From a virus: a stretch of DNA of 30,429 bases. Positions 20,438-27,159 of this stretch are shown here, piece by piece. The position numbers and the translations under genes were made by a program. How positions within the stretch are numbered: the stretch's first letter is position 1; each line of letters starts with the position of its first letter. The stretch is from the IMG/VR virus record IMGVR_UViG_3300025162_000138, positions 1 through 30,429 of that record; one strand, written 5' to 3'. The notes beneath the pieces were generated by a model. That model was not told the origin of the DNA. It saw only the letters and a list, made by a program, of their open reading frames with translations, and did no database searches.

Positions 20438-21197
20438 AACCAAGCCTCCTCTCCCTGTCAACTAAGCTCCCGGCCTTTCCTCCGGTCTGTAGCTTATTTA
20501 TCTGGGAATAGAAAACCCCTATTGTATAACCTGCCTTATCTAAAAAATCATCCTTACTGGCTATAAACTTATCTACCATAGCCTTTAACTCGGTAATAGT
20601 AAACTGAGCTAATAGTTTTTTAATTAACTCGGTATCCTTAGCTCCCTTATAAAAATACTTCTTTTTATCTTTATTCCATTTAGCCTCTAAGTAACTCTTA
20701 CAGAAGTAGTCAGAGAACTCCCTTATATTAGGTTTAGGATTAGGATTAGGATTAGGATTAGGATTAGGATTAGGCCTATCTTGGCTTAAACTGGCTTTAT
20801 CTGGCTTAATCTGGCTCTCTACTCCCTCTAAGCTTAGCTCCTCCTGAAAGGGAGGTATAGGGGTTTTCCTGCGGTGCCGGGTAGGCTTACCATCTGAGGT
20901 ATAGCTTAAAAGGTGATTAACTCCGTTTAGTAGTAGATACTCCCGGCCCATATCCTGCCATATCTTTATTAGCTCATTCTCCACTAACTCACTTCTCCAG
21001 TTCTTTACATCTCCTACTCTTACCTTGTCCATACACATACAATAAGCCTTACCATAGAGAATCTCAATATTACCCTCGGAGCAGCCATAGTCATCTACGA
21101 GTAAGAGTATTCTCTTATATAAATCTTGTGCAGGGATAGTGCAGCGGTTAAGATTCGGAGAGGTTAAGGTAGTTTCCTTTAATATCCGGTTAGGCAT
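20406..21197 (-). CDS. Replisome organiser / replication initiator
   Basis: A 263-residue protein. Residues 1-110 look like a winged-helix initiator domain ('NRILKETTLTSPNLNRCTIP', 'QDLYKRILLLVDDYGCSEG', 'WRSELVENELIKIWQ', 'GREYLLLNGVNHLL'). A Pro-Asn repeat (142-157) is the linker, and a helical C-terminus ('FCKSYLEAKWNKDKKKYF', 'FTITELKAMVDKFIASKDDF', 'AGYTIGVFYSQINKL') should contact the loader or helicase. It precedes the DnaC-like gene, the standard pairing. RBS AAGGAGATATA. A promoter and structured leader lie just upstream. Confidence 0.85.
   Translation of the reverse strand: MPNRILKETTLTSPNLNRCTIPAQDLYKRILLLVDDYGCSEGNIEILYGKAYCMCMDKVRVGDVKNWRSELVENELIKIWQDMGREYLLLNGVNHLLSYTSDGKPTRHRRKTPIPPFQEELSLEGVESQIKPDKASLSQDRPNPNPNPNPNPNPKPNIREFSDYFCKSYLEAKWNKDKKKYFYKGAKDTELIKKLLAQFTITELKAMVDKFIASKDDFLDKAGYTIGVFYSQINKLQTGGKAGSLVDRERRLGYVSRKKPENV
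20734..20774. repeat. TTAGGA hexamer tandem repeat inside the initiator gene
   Basis: Six perfect TTAGGA units plus a five-base partial unit. On the coding strand each hexamer is CCTAAT and encodes Pro-Asn, giving an in-frame, extensible linker. It resembles telomere repeats only by chance. Length changes by slippage would keep the frame. Confidence 0.95.
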
Positions 21198-21312
21198 TAT
21201 ATCTCCTTAGGGGTAAAATAGTTCCCGGAGTGGAGACAGGTAGAGAGCCAAAGGGAGGATTTACCTGAACTGCTTTCGCAATTGCTCCGGGAACTTTTTT
21301 AATTAGTTTCAT
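21190..21312 (-). CDS. Possible 40-residue leader peptide
   Basis: An ATG at 21312, soon after the predicted transcription start and with GGAGATAAAAGAG upstream, opens MKLIKKVPGAIAKAVQVNPP and continues to RRYNA, ending 8 nt inside the initiator gene. The frame is fully occupied by an inverted-repeat structure, so the signal could be RNA, peptide or both. If translated, ribosomes would melt the structure and couple to the initiator start. Confidence 0.4.
   Translation of the reverse strand: MKLIKKVPGAIAKAVQVNPPFGSLPVSTPGTILPLRRYNA
21220..21295 (-). promoter_or_regulatory. Structured leader upstream of the replication initiator
   Basis: A perfect 11-bp inverted repeat (AGTTCCCGGAG, 21220-21230, and CTCCGGGAACT, 21285-21295) encloses two more hairpins: TGC-GAAA-GCA (21280-21271, coding strand, a GNRA tetraloop) and CAGGTA/TACCTG (21237-21242 with 21262-21267). 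The result is a three-way junction 20 nt before the initiator ribosome site. On the plus strand the stem runs into six Ts, so it could also terminate opposing transcripts. I do not recognise a known riboswitch. An origin-related structure is another option. Confidence 0.6.
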
Positions 21313-21334
21313 AATCTCTTTTATCTCCAGTTAT

Positions 21335-21363
21335 AGTATACATAAAACCCTCCCATCTGTCCA
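21335..21363 (-). promoter_or_regulatory. Promoter for the replication genes
   Basis: On the minus strand TGGACA (21363-21358), a 17-bp spacer, and TATACT (21340-21335). It starts directly at the stop of the coiled-coil gene (21364). Expected start is about 21328, before the leader ORF and structured element. Confidence 0.65.
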
Positions 21364-22032
21364 CTACTTTTTAGAGGCTTTAACTCCCTTATAGGAGTAA
21401 ATCCTTATTCCCGGTATATGTAAGCTCCCTCTTGTAGCTCTTGCTACCTTTCCGAGAGTTACCTCATCAGGTATCATATACTCCCTCGGTATTAAATCCT
21501 TATTTACTATCTCAAAGGCCCAGTTCTCTGCCATTGATATTCCCTCTACTTTAGGAATATTCGGAGCCACCTGAGGAGCAATAGCTCTGGTAGATTCTGC
21601 TGCAGCCAAGAGTTCCGCTTTCTTATCCTCATTCTTAGTTTTATTAGCCTTAGCCTCTAACTTCTTAGCCTCGGCCTCCTGTATCTTTTTTAGCTCCTCC
21701 TCTTTCTTTCTCCTCTCGGCCTCCTGCTTTTCCTGAAAGGTTAGTATAGCATCCTTTATCTTTACCTCTAACCCTTCCAGTATCTGTTTAGGCCTCTTAA
21801 AGAGAGCTATAACTGACTTTTTAGCCTGCTCCATAGGCCGGGTTATCTCTTTCTCCCGGTCATCAAGCAGGGCATACTTCCCCTTAATCTTTTGAAGTAT
21901 CTCTCCTGATTTAGTGTAATCCTCCGGAGTTACTATCATAAACCCGGAATACTCCCCTGAGAGCTTTACCATCTCAGTTTCAAGCTCCTTAGCCTCTTTC
22001 TCTATCTTTACTATACTTGTATTATCTGCCAT
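21364..22032 (-). CDS. Coiled-coil protein of the recombination cassette
   Basis: A 222-residue protein with long charged helices: 'IEKEAKELETEMVKLSGEY', 'AILTFQEKQEAERRKKEEEL', 'KLEAKANKTKNEDKKAELLAAA'. The C-terminal conserved block is 'NWAFEIVNKDLIPREYMIPDE', then 'HIPGIRIYSYKG', seen in phage proteins encoded with RecT and exonuclease. Its exact role is not known to me; it might support recombination or nuclease regulation (Gam-like function is a guess). It overlaps the SH3-like gene by 11 nt. RBS GGAGGAGGACAA. Confidence 0.75.
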   Translation of the reverse strand: MADNTSIVKIEKEAKELETEMVKLSGEYSGFMIVTPEDYTKSGEILQKIKGKYALLDDREKEITRPMEQAKKSVIALFKRPKQILEGLEVKIKDAILTFQEKQEAERRKKEEELKKIQEAEAKKLEAKANKTKNEDKKAELLAAAESTRAIAPQVAPNIPKVEGISMAENWAFEIVNKDLIPREYMIPDEVTLGKVARATRGSLHIPGIRIYSYKGVKASKK

Positions 22033-22282
22033 TTGTCCTCCTCCTTTCTATCTTTTCTAAGTATCTCTCCGGGAAAGTGTAGCAGTATCCCTCCTTATCT
22101 CCAGGGAGGCCAAAACTTACTACAAAATACTCCGGAATATTACGAGTTCCGCATATTATCTTTCCCTCTCTTTTCTTTAGAACTGGCCTTGCTCCATTTA
22201 CTATCCCTATACCATAGAGAGAGTTTAGAGTTATCTCTTTCCTTAGACTTACCCTCTGCCCTACTCTAAAGGCTTTTTTCAT
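22022..22282 (-). CDS. Hypothetical 86-residue beta-rich protein
   Basis: MKKAFRVGQRVSLRKEITLN, then 'VLKKREGKIICGTR', 'YFVVSFGLPGDKEGYCYTFPERYLEKI'. 'VGQRVSL...REGKI...VSFG' resembles an SH3-like/KOW beta-barrel found in small phage proteins. I use the ATG at 22282 because AAAGG lies nine bases before it; an ATG three codons upstream abuts AAAGG directly. It overlaps neither the exonuclease stop nor its ribosome region. Location suggests a recombination accessory. Confidence 0.6.
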   Translation of the reverse strand: MKKAFRVGQRVSLRKEITLNSLYGIGIVNGARPVLKKREGKIICGTRNIPEYFVVSFGLPGDKEGYCYTFPERYLEKIERRRTNGR

Positions 22283-22284
22283 AC

Positions 22285-22962
22285 TCACCATCCTTTAAGT
22301 AAATTATTTTTCTTTTTCCAGTTAAATATTTGTATAGCCGATATAGCCACTGATTTAGTTCCGGCATCGGAATACTCCTTAACCTCATACCCATCTGGGC
22401 CTAATAGCACTACTAACTTTATATGCCCTCCTCCAGAGGCTATATCATAAAGCTCTAACTGAATTGCTGAACTTGCCTGAATCTTATGCGTAGTTTTTAC
22501 ATCTATTATCACCTTCCGGGTTTTTCTTATCTTACCCCGGCAATCTAAAGTTCCGGCAAAGTTCCACTGCTCCGAGTAAACTAACTCCTCCCCGGCCTCC
22601 CCGATAAATCCGTAATCCCTTACAAACTGCCTCCAAGAGTTTAGGTAAGGGAGGAGGTTAACATCAAGAGTTTCCTTTTTAAGGTTATCCGAGTTAAAAA
22701 GGTAAACCGCTTTATGCACCGCAGTGCCAAACCTCCGAGCTTTATCTATATACTCAACTATATGGCCTCTTGATACTCCGGGTATGCCATACTTCTCCGC
22801 ATCCTCTAAGCCATCCTCAATAGCCGAGAGAAGGGCATCCCCCGACTTATCCGGGATATAGGAGCAACCAGCTGATTGTATTATCTCTGATACTCCCGGA
22901 ACTCGCATAGCTCCGTTCCAGTATCTATGCTCATTATCTATGATAATGTTATTTTTGGCCAT
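22285..22962 (-). CDS. PD-(D/E)XK exonuclease (RecB/Cas4-like) partner of RecT
   Basis: A 225-residue protein with the RecB-type nuclease motifs: 'RFGTAVHKAVYLF' (helical His motif), 'FAGTLDCRGKIRKTRKVIIDVKTT' read in part as GTLD ... IDVKT (Asp and D-x-K catalytic residues), and 'SSAIQLELYD' (QxxxY motif IV). Such nucleases make single-strand ends for the annealase encoded directly upstream; the genes overlap by 14 nt. The N-terminal 'VPGVSEIIQSAG' is the usual opening of phage members of this family. Confidence 0.88.
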   Translation of the reverse strand: MAKNNIIIDNEHRYWNGAMRVPGVSEIIQSAGCSYIPDKSGDALLSAIEDGLEDAEKYGIPGVSRGHIVEYIDKARRFGTAVHKAVYLFNSDNLKKETLDVNLLPYLNSWRQFVRDYGFIGEAGEELVYSEQWNFAGTLDCRGKIRKTRKVIIDVKTTHKIQASSAIQLELYDIASGGGHIKLVVLLGPDGYEVKEYSDAGTKSVAISAIQIFNWKKKNNLLKGW

Positions 22963-23872
22963 TCTTTTTCTCCTGAGCTATAAGCTCCTGAAGGTGTTTA
23001 ATAATCTCGGAGGCCTGCTTAGAGGTTAAATCATTAAATAAGGTTACTCCGTAATCTTTCAGAATCTTATCCGTTGCTGAGCCATCCTTCCAGTGCTGGA
23101 CAAGATTAGAGATAAAGCTCAGCTGTTTATCTGAGGCTAACTTCTCTCCCTTATCATTAACTTTAGCCGGGGTAGTAGAGGCAGGAGGAGGATTAGATTG
23201 CCCGGTAGGAGCTGAAGGAGCAGGTATTTTTTCCTCTGTAGCTGAGGGTATAGCATTAAACTGCTCTACATCACTCATAGCCTCCGGCTCCGTTACTTCC
23301 GGCTTACCTCCGGGGAATACAGGAGCAGTATCTATTACCTCTACATTAACCTCCTCCGGGGCATAGGGCATTCCTCCTATCTCATCAGGGAAGGCCAACC
23401 TGAACCCCTGGCATATAGCAACCTTTTTAAGCATAGTTCTCGGCTTTGATTTCCAGAAGGTATTAAGCTCCTCCCCTACTACTTTCCCATCCTTCCAGAG
23501 TTTCTTTACCTGCTTATACTCTCCAAAATATACCTCGTGATAGAGAGGGTGCTCCCAGTCTTTCCGGTAAATCTTAACCCAGGCCTTCATTTCATCTCCA
23601 GTTCCTTCCGTTCCGCATTCAAATCCGTTCCAGTGCTTAGTTCTTTCTGCCCTCTTAAGATAAACCTCATAGCCAACTACTATAGAGGCAGGTTTATCAT
23701 CGGCATACTTTACTAAGTGAATCTCCCTTTTAAAAGGGTTAAGCCCATAGCTCTTACATATCTGAAGAAATAAGCCTACCTCCTTCTCTGTAGCTTTCTC
23801 ACTAATATACTTCTTAACTATCTCCGGGGTTAATGCTGTCTCCTGCTCTTTTGCTATCATCTCTCCGTTCAT
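22949..23872 (-). CDS. recT: RecT-family single-strand annealing protein
   Basis: A 307-residue annealase. Marks of the RecT/Bet family: 'VGLFLQICKSYGLNPFKREIHLVKY', 'VVGYEVYLKRAERT', 'KAWVKIYRKDWEHPLYHEVYF', 'FWKSKPRTMLKKVAICQGFRLAFPDE'. A Pro/Ala linker (about 205-245) leads to a small C-terminal helical domain ('ASDKQLSFISNLVQHW' to the end), which occurs as an add-on in some phage annealases. It anneals strands made by the adjacent exonuclease, for recombination and probably concatemer formation. Start overlaps the preceding small gene by ATGA. Confidence 0.92.
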   Translation of the reverse strand: MNGEMIAKEQETALTPEIVKKYISEKATEKEVGLFLQICKSYGLNPFKREIHLVKYADDKPASIVVGYEVYLKRAERTKHWNGFECGTEGTGDEMKAWVKIYRKDWEHPLYHEVYFGEYKQVKKLWKDGKVVGEELNTFWKSKPRTMLKKVAICQGFRLAFPDEIGGMPYAPEEVNVEVIDTAPVFPGGKPEVTEPEAMSDVEQFNAIPSATEEKIPAPSAPTGQSNPPPASTTPAKVNDKGEKLASDKQLSFISNLVQHWKDGSATDKILKDYGVTLFNDLTSKQASEIIKHLQELIAQEKKNGQK

Positions 23873-24024
23873 ATTCTCTCCTTTGAATCTTTATTTAAGC
23901 CAAGCTCCGTTCTTAATACCCCTATCTGCATTACATTAACCTTAACTAAATCTAAAGCCAAAATAGTATCATCTATTAAGGCCTCCAGCTGATTTAGTTT
24001 TTCTTTCCTCTTATTCTCCGGCAT
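23869..24024 (-). CDS. Small 51-residue helical protein
   Basis: MPENKRKEKLNQLEALIDDT followed by 'ILALDLVKVNVMQIGVLRTELGLNKDSKERI'; likely one long helix or helical hairpin. It is coupled on both sides: TAATG overlap with the ribbon-helix-helix gene before it and ATGA overlap with recT after it. The function is unknown; it may bind RecT or the regulator. Confidence 0.65.
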   Translation of the reverse strand: MPENKRKEKLNQLEALIDDTILALDLVKVNVMQIGVLRTELGLNKDSKERI

Positions 24025-24206
24025 TATCCCTCCCTCGTAATATAGTAATGTGCGGTTAAGTAATCTCTTACTGCCTCCGAGATTATAGAACTCTTAGAGG
24101 TATTACTTCTCTTAGCTATATTCTCTAAGTATTCCTCCCACTTTCCCGGAATAAACCCTGTTACCGCAACCAGCTTTTCACTTTCTTTCTTTTTTGGCCT
24201 TGCCAT
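24024..24206 (-). CDS. Ribbon-helix-helix (CopG/Arc-like) DNA-binding protein
   Basis: A 60-residue protein, ARPKKKESEKLVAVTGFIPG as the basic tail and beta strand, followed by 'WEEYLENIAKRSNTSKSSIISEAVRDYLTAHY', the two helices of the ribbon-helix-helix fold with the typical 'S-x-S-x-x-I-x-E-A-V-R-x-Y-L'. It should bind DNA as a dimer and is the only clear transcription regulator in the window; early promoters are the natural targets. RBS AAAGGAGGAGTAA. Confidence 0.85.
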   Translation of the reverse strand: MARPKKKESEKLVAVTGFIPGKWEEYLENIAKRSNTSKSSIISEAVRDYLTAHYYITREG

Positions 24207-24294
24207 TTACTCCTCCTTTGAGTGCCCAGTCACCATTTGTTACGATAGTTTCCACTCCGTTTATCCTCTTATAAAGATAAACTAACTTTTTCAA
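24178..24294 (-). CDS. Possible 38-residue protein with TTG start
   Basis: A TTG at 24294, seven to nine bases after AGGAGGAGG, opens (M)KKLVYLYKRINGVETIVTNG and ends KKERK, overlapping the ribbon-helix-helix gene by 29 nt. The composition looks protein-like. It fills the only space between that gene and the DUF932-like gene. Confidence 0.45.
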   Translation of the reverse strand: MKKLVYLYKRINGVETIVTNGDWALKGGVNGKAKKERK

Positions 24295-24322
24295 TTATCT
24301 TACCTCCTCCTTTTAAAGAATA

Positions 24323-24342
24323 GGCCGGGGTTTAACCCGGCC
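24323..24342 (-). terminator. GC-rich hairpin after the DUF932-like gene
   Basis: A perfect 7-bp stem (GGCCGGG / CCCGGCC) with a 6-nt loop lies just after the stop at 24350. On the minus strand it is followed by TATTCTTT, a weak U-tract. It may be a partial terminator that lowers expression of downstream genes, or an mRNA-stabilising hairpin. Confidence 0.5.
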
Positions 24343-24349
24343 TCCCGGC

Positions 24350-25216
24350 CTAATTCTTAAGCTTTAACATCTCCTCTGATAGTGTCCAGAGGGATTTATT
24401 GAGCCTTATATCCTCATTTATCCCTTTTATAGCTCTTAAGCTCCTTAAGCCTCTCCGGTTATTAGCTAATACCTTCTGGCCTTTAATCATATTCTCCTGA
24501 ACTATGTTAAAGGTCGTCCAGAGATTATTAGAACCTTTAGCATCAAAGCTCCTCCGGGGTGTTAGCAGGTGCCTCGGATTAAAGCTTATAGGTTCTACTA
24601 CCCTCTCATTACCCTCTGAATCTACCTCTACCCTCTTTTCCGGGTTCTCCTCATACTTAAGAAGGTAAGCGGATTTAGCAAAGGCCACCTGCTCCTCCGA
24701 ACTAAGTTCTACTCCCTTCATAGCATCTACCAACTGCATAACTGCCGGAGCTTTCTCGGCTATAGATAGAGAGGCCTTAAGAACTTCTCTGGGGTCATTA
24801 CCGAAATGCTTAACCCTCATAGAGTAAGCCTCACTCCCTACTATAGCTCCGTTAAGACATACGAGCCGGAATATCCCGGAGCTTATCTGGTAGGAGCATT
24901 TACCATCATTAGAGTTAACCAGAACTATCTCAAAAAACTCCCGGCCTATCTCTACTCGGCCTCCGGCTAAATCGGCTATATCCTTCTGGTGCCGGAATCT
25001 TATCAGGTGCTTTTGGTATCCTTTCCTCTCCGGGTTAAGAACCCTCTGCTCCTGTGCTCTTACCGGGAGCCAGGCCTCTTTCTCCATTAGGTTTATTACC
25101 TCGGAGGTGGAGTAAGGCTGATACCTCTCTGATAATCCGGCCTGCCCGGTTACTGCAAATATACTCGGTGCTCTTTCTTGAATCTCCTCCCTTGATAGTG
25201 CTGCCATATCTCTCAT
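24350..25216 (-). CDS. DUF932-like (phage/plasmid-like) protein
   Basis: A 288-residue protein with marks of the DUF932 family of phage, plasmid and anti-defence-region proteins: 'YQPYSTSEVINLMEKEAWLPVRAQEQRV', 'YQKHLIRFRH', 'RVEIGREFFEIVLVNSNDGKCSYQISSGIFRLVCLNG' (read in parts) and 'WTTFNIVQENMIKGQ'. The role is unknown; early placement near recombination genes is common. The ATG at 25216 overlaps the stop of a membrane micro-ORF; an alternative start two codons later (MAALS) is possible. Confidence 0.85.
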   Translation of the reverse strand: MRDMAALSREEIQERAPSIFAVTGQAGLSERYQPYSTSEVINLMEKEAWLPVRAQEQRVLNPERKGYQKHLIRFRHQKDIADLAGGRVEIGREFFEIVLVNSNDGKCSYQISSGIFRLVCLNGAIVGSEAYSMRVKHFGNDPREVLKASLSIAEKAPAVMQLVDAMKGVELSSEEQVAFAKSAYLLKYEENPEKRVEVDSEGNERVVEPISFNPRHLLTPRRSFDAKGSNNLWTTFNIVQENMIKGQKVLANNRRGLRSLRAIKGINEDIRLNKSLWTLSEEMLKLKN

Positions 25217-25299
25217 CTTTCCTCCTTTAGAGCAGATAGAATTAGAAAAACTAAGGGGAGTATAAAAGCTAAATCTATTATTACCCTCCCAAGTAGCAA
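25213..25299 (-). CDS. Possible 28-residue membrane peptide (TTG start)
   Basis: From TTG at 25299, with GGAGG about eight bases upstream, the frame reads (M)LLGRVIIDLAFILPLVFLI and ends SALKEER: one clear hydrophobic span with a charged tail. It ends in an ATGA overlap with the DUF932-like gene. Small single-span phage peptides may be lysis or superinfection factors, but this is inference. Confidence 0.45.
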   Translation of the reverse strand: MLLGRVIIDLAFILPLVFLILSALKEER

Positions 25300-25301
25300 T
25301 A

Positions 25302-25388
25302 TTACTTTCCTCCTTTTTTTACTTTCGCTCCTTCTCTCACTATTCCCAGCTTCAACTCCGTTAGTTTCTCGCTCATTTTTATGGTCAT
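25302..25388 (-). CDS. Possible 28-residue basic peptide
   Basis: An ATG at 25388 preceded by GGGAG at seven bases opens MTIKMSEKLTELKLGIVREG and ends KVKKGGK. Strong ribosome site and tight packing favour translation, but it is too short to judge further. Confidence 0.4.
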   Translation of the reverse strand: MTIKMSEKLTELKLGIVREGAKVKKGGK

Positions 25389-25400
25389 TTTTTTTCTCCC

Positions 25401-25568
25401 TTACCAGCTAAAATACCCGGACTCGTTTAGCGTTCCTTTATCGCTTACAAGATACCATACCTCCTTCCCGGTAGATAATACATACACCCTTACCGCAACC
25501 TGCTTATACCCCATACACTCCCTTGCCTCTTTCTCCGCCTCTTTTTTTGTTTCAAAGTATCTCACCAT
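25401..25568 (-). CDS. Small 55-residue protein, first gene of the early operon
   Basis: MVRYFETKKEAEKEARECMG, then 'YKQVAVRVYVLSTGKEVWYLVSDKGTL', a helix followed by beta strands. This is a common layout for small phage proteins ('ry-x-t-x-x-e-A...'). RBS AAGGAGAG lies a few bases before the ATG. It is the first frame after the strong promoter at 25623-25651, so it should be made early. The function is unknown. Confidence 0.65.
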   Translation of the reverse strand: MVRYFETKKEAEKEARECMGYKQVAVRVYVLSTGKEVWYLVSDKGTLNESGYFSW

Positions 25569-25846
25569 TTTCTCTCCTTTTGTTGGCCGGTAGTTTCTGG
25601 CTCTCTTTCTCTCTCCATTATTAGTATAACATAACTCCGTTCATTTGTCTATATTAAAAATCAATATAAATCTCTTTTTATTATTTTTATAGCAAATAGC
25701 CTTATTCTATATAGCTTAAATAAATCTTTAGGCCTATTCCTGCTTAGGCTCAGTTTTAAGAGGGGTATAAATAGAGAGGTATTAGGTATAGGGTAGGGGT
25801 GTTATCTCTTTAGTATACCTGCGTGGTAGGGCAAATCCGGGAGGTA
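25569..25846 (-). promoter_or_regulatory. Non-coding regulatory gap between tail and early operons
   Basis: No convincing gene in these 278 bases. It holds the promoter at 25623-25651, a very A/T-rich stretch (about 25651-25735), a weak hairpin GCCTA/TAGGC at about 25731-25749 that could end tail transcripts, and two copies of GAGGTATTAG, about 65 nt apart. It divides late tail genes from early genes and could also hold operator sites for the ribbon-helix-helix protein. An origin is possible but I see no iteron array. Confidence 0.6.
25623..25651 (-). promoter_or_regulatory. Early promoter with extended -10
   Basis: On the minus strand TAGACA (25651-25646), a 17-bp spacer, and TATACT (25628-25623) preceded by TGT, an extended -10. 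An A/T-rich tract lies upstream of the -35, like an UP element. It would drive the micro-ORFs, DUF932-like, RHH, RecT and exonuclease genes. Confidence 0.8.
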
Positions 25847-27157
25847 TTAGAGCTTGGAACTCCCCCAGAATCCGACATCCTTTAACTTAGATACTCCTAT
25901 AAAAGCATCTTCAAACATATCTACTCTCCAATAGAGGTTAGAGAGGAGAATATCCTTACAGGCATCATGAACTCTTGCCTGCCCGGTTAGTATATCTATA
26001 TCCTTAGTTGCAACCTCACAAATTATAGCATCTATCCCGGCAGTTACTAACTTCTCTCCCTCGGCTTTAACATCTATCATAAAATAATTTATCTTATCGT
26101 GCTCCTTATAGCTTATCTCTATCCCGGCAGTAGCTCCTACTAAAGTTCTAAACTCTTTCTCGATTCCTTTTTTCTCCTCTAAGGGATAAGGCAGGATAGA
26201 ACTCCGTGCACAGAGGCCATAATATTCCGGGGTTCTCTCCATCTCTACTCCCTCCCCGGAGGCTATTCTCTTTAACATAGCTCCTATAGGTTCACTGATT
26301 AACTGATAGAGTGCCCACTCCTGACTATAGCCAAATCTTGGAGTAAACTCTAAGGCCCAGAACTTCCCGGCCTTATCTACTATCCCGGAAATATCACAAG
26401 CTCCGGTATATCCCTGCTCCTTAAAAATATTAAATAGTTTTTTCCAAGTCTGTTCTATAGTAGGATTATCAAAGTTATCATCAAACCAAGTCACAGAACT
26501 CATACAACCTGTATTACTCCCGGTATTCCCGGCTCCAAATCTTTTTGTCTCTATCGTATGCGAGGGAGCTAATATAGGAACTCCGTTACTAAAATATACC
26601 TCACAACCTACCTCTGCTATCCCATCCTCTACATATCTCTGTAGGATAAACTCCTGCTCCGGCTGTTTACGGATAAACTCTATCAGGTTATCTATAGTTT
26701 TTCCCTCATAGGTATCCTCCGAGGCAGAATCCTCTTTACTCGGTTTATAGTAGTAATGGCCATCGTGGTCAAGTAAGAAGGCTATTGCCTCCTTATTACT
26801 CTTAAAAGCATAAGTATCCGGGATATTAACCCCGGCATCTTTTAGAAGTTGCATACCAAATGCCCGGTTATGTTCTAACTTAAATCCAAACTCCGTGCCG
26901 TGTAAGATATTCTTACAACCTCTCTTTCTTAAGCGGTCTGCGGTTTCATATCCCTCTTTGGTATTACTTCCAAATATAATAGTATCCTCCGGGGTTATAG
27001 CCTTCTCCCACTCCTCCGGCTCTTTCTTATCTATTAACCCCTCATATAATCCCTTATAGGTAGGAGAGCAGAGGGTAACACATACCTCCTCACCTTCTGA
27101 TAGTAAGATACTTCCGAGGGGTAACTCATCTCCAAATACGGAATAAAGATAAAACAT
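25847..27157 (-). CDS. PurD-like ATP-grasp carboxylate-amine ligase
   Basis: A 436-residue ATP-grasp protein closest in look to PurD (glycinamide ribonucleotide synthetase). The ATP-binding lysine is in 'YYYKPSKEDSAS' (K138). A PurD-like loop is 'FGAGNTGSNTGCMSS' (208-221), and the metal-binding motif is 'ALEFTPRFGYSQE' (269-280; PurD has EFNxRFGDPE). It begins with an unusual N-terminus ('FYLYSVFGDELPLGSILLSEG'). ATP-grasp enzymes activate a carboxylate as acyl-phosphate and join it to an amine. The gene follows a tail fibre gene by 2 nt, not purine genes, so a role in modifying virion, DNA or small molecules is more likely than purine synthesis. The substrate is unknown. Confidence 0.85.
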   Translation of the reverse strand: MFYLYSVFGDELPLGSILLSEGEEVCVTLCSPTYKGLYEGLIDKKEPEEWEKAITPEDTIIFGSNTKEGYETADRLRKRGCKNILHGTEFGFKLEHNRAFGMQLLKDAGVNIPDTYAFKSNKEAIAFLLDHDGHYYYKPSKEDSASEDTYEGKTIDNLIEFIRKQPEQEFILQRYVEDGIAEVGCEVYFSNGVPILAPSHTIETKRFGAGNTGSNTGCMSSVTWFDDNFDNPTIEQTWKKLFNIFKEQGYTGACDISGIVDKAGKFWALEFTPRFGYSQEWALYQLISEPIGAMLKRIASGEGVEMERTPEYYGLCARSSILPYPLEEKKGIEKEFRTLVGATAGIEISYKEHDKINYFMIDVKAEGEKLVTAGIDAIICEVATKDIDILTGQARVHDACKDILLSNLYWRVDMFEDAFIGVSKLKDVGFWGSSKL

Positions 27158-27159
27158 AA

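Noticed and set aside
20433-20461. TTGACA box at 20461-20456 as a promoter for the helicase loader
   Set aside because: The -35 is perfect, but at 17 bp the -10 would be TATGTC, and other spacings are no better.
20438-20461. Upstream TTG start for the helicase loader
   Set aside because: The ATG at 20437 has GGAGG at the right distance, and the zinc-finger domain starts after it.
20734-20774. Telomeric repeat implying eukaryotic DNA
   Set aside because: The unit is TTAGGA, only six copies, and it lies in frame inside a phage replication gene as Pro-Asn codons.
25569-25846. Origin of replication in the A/T-rich gap
   Set aside because: The A/T-rich tract is real, but I see no iterons or DnaA-box array; promoter function explains it.
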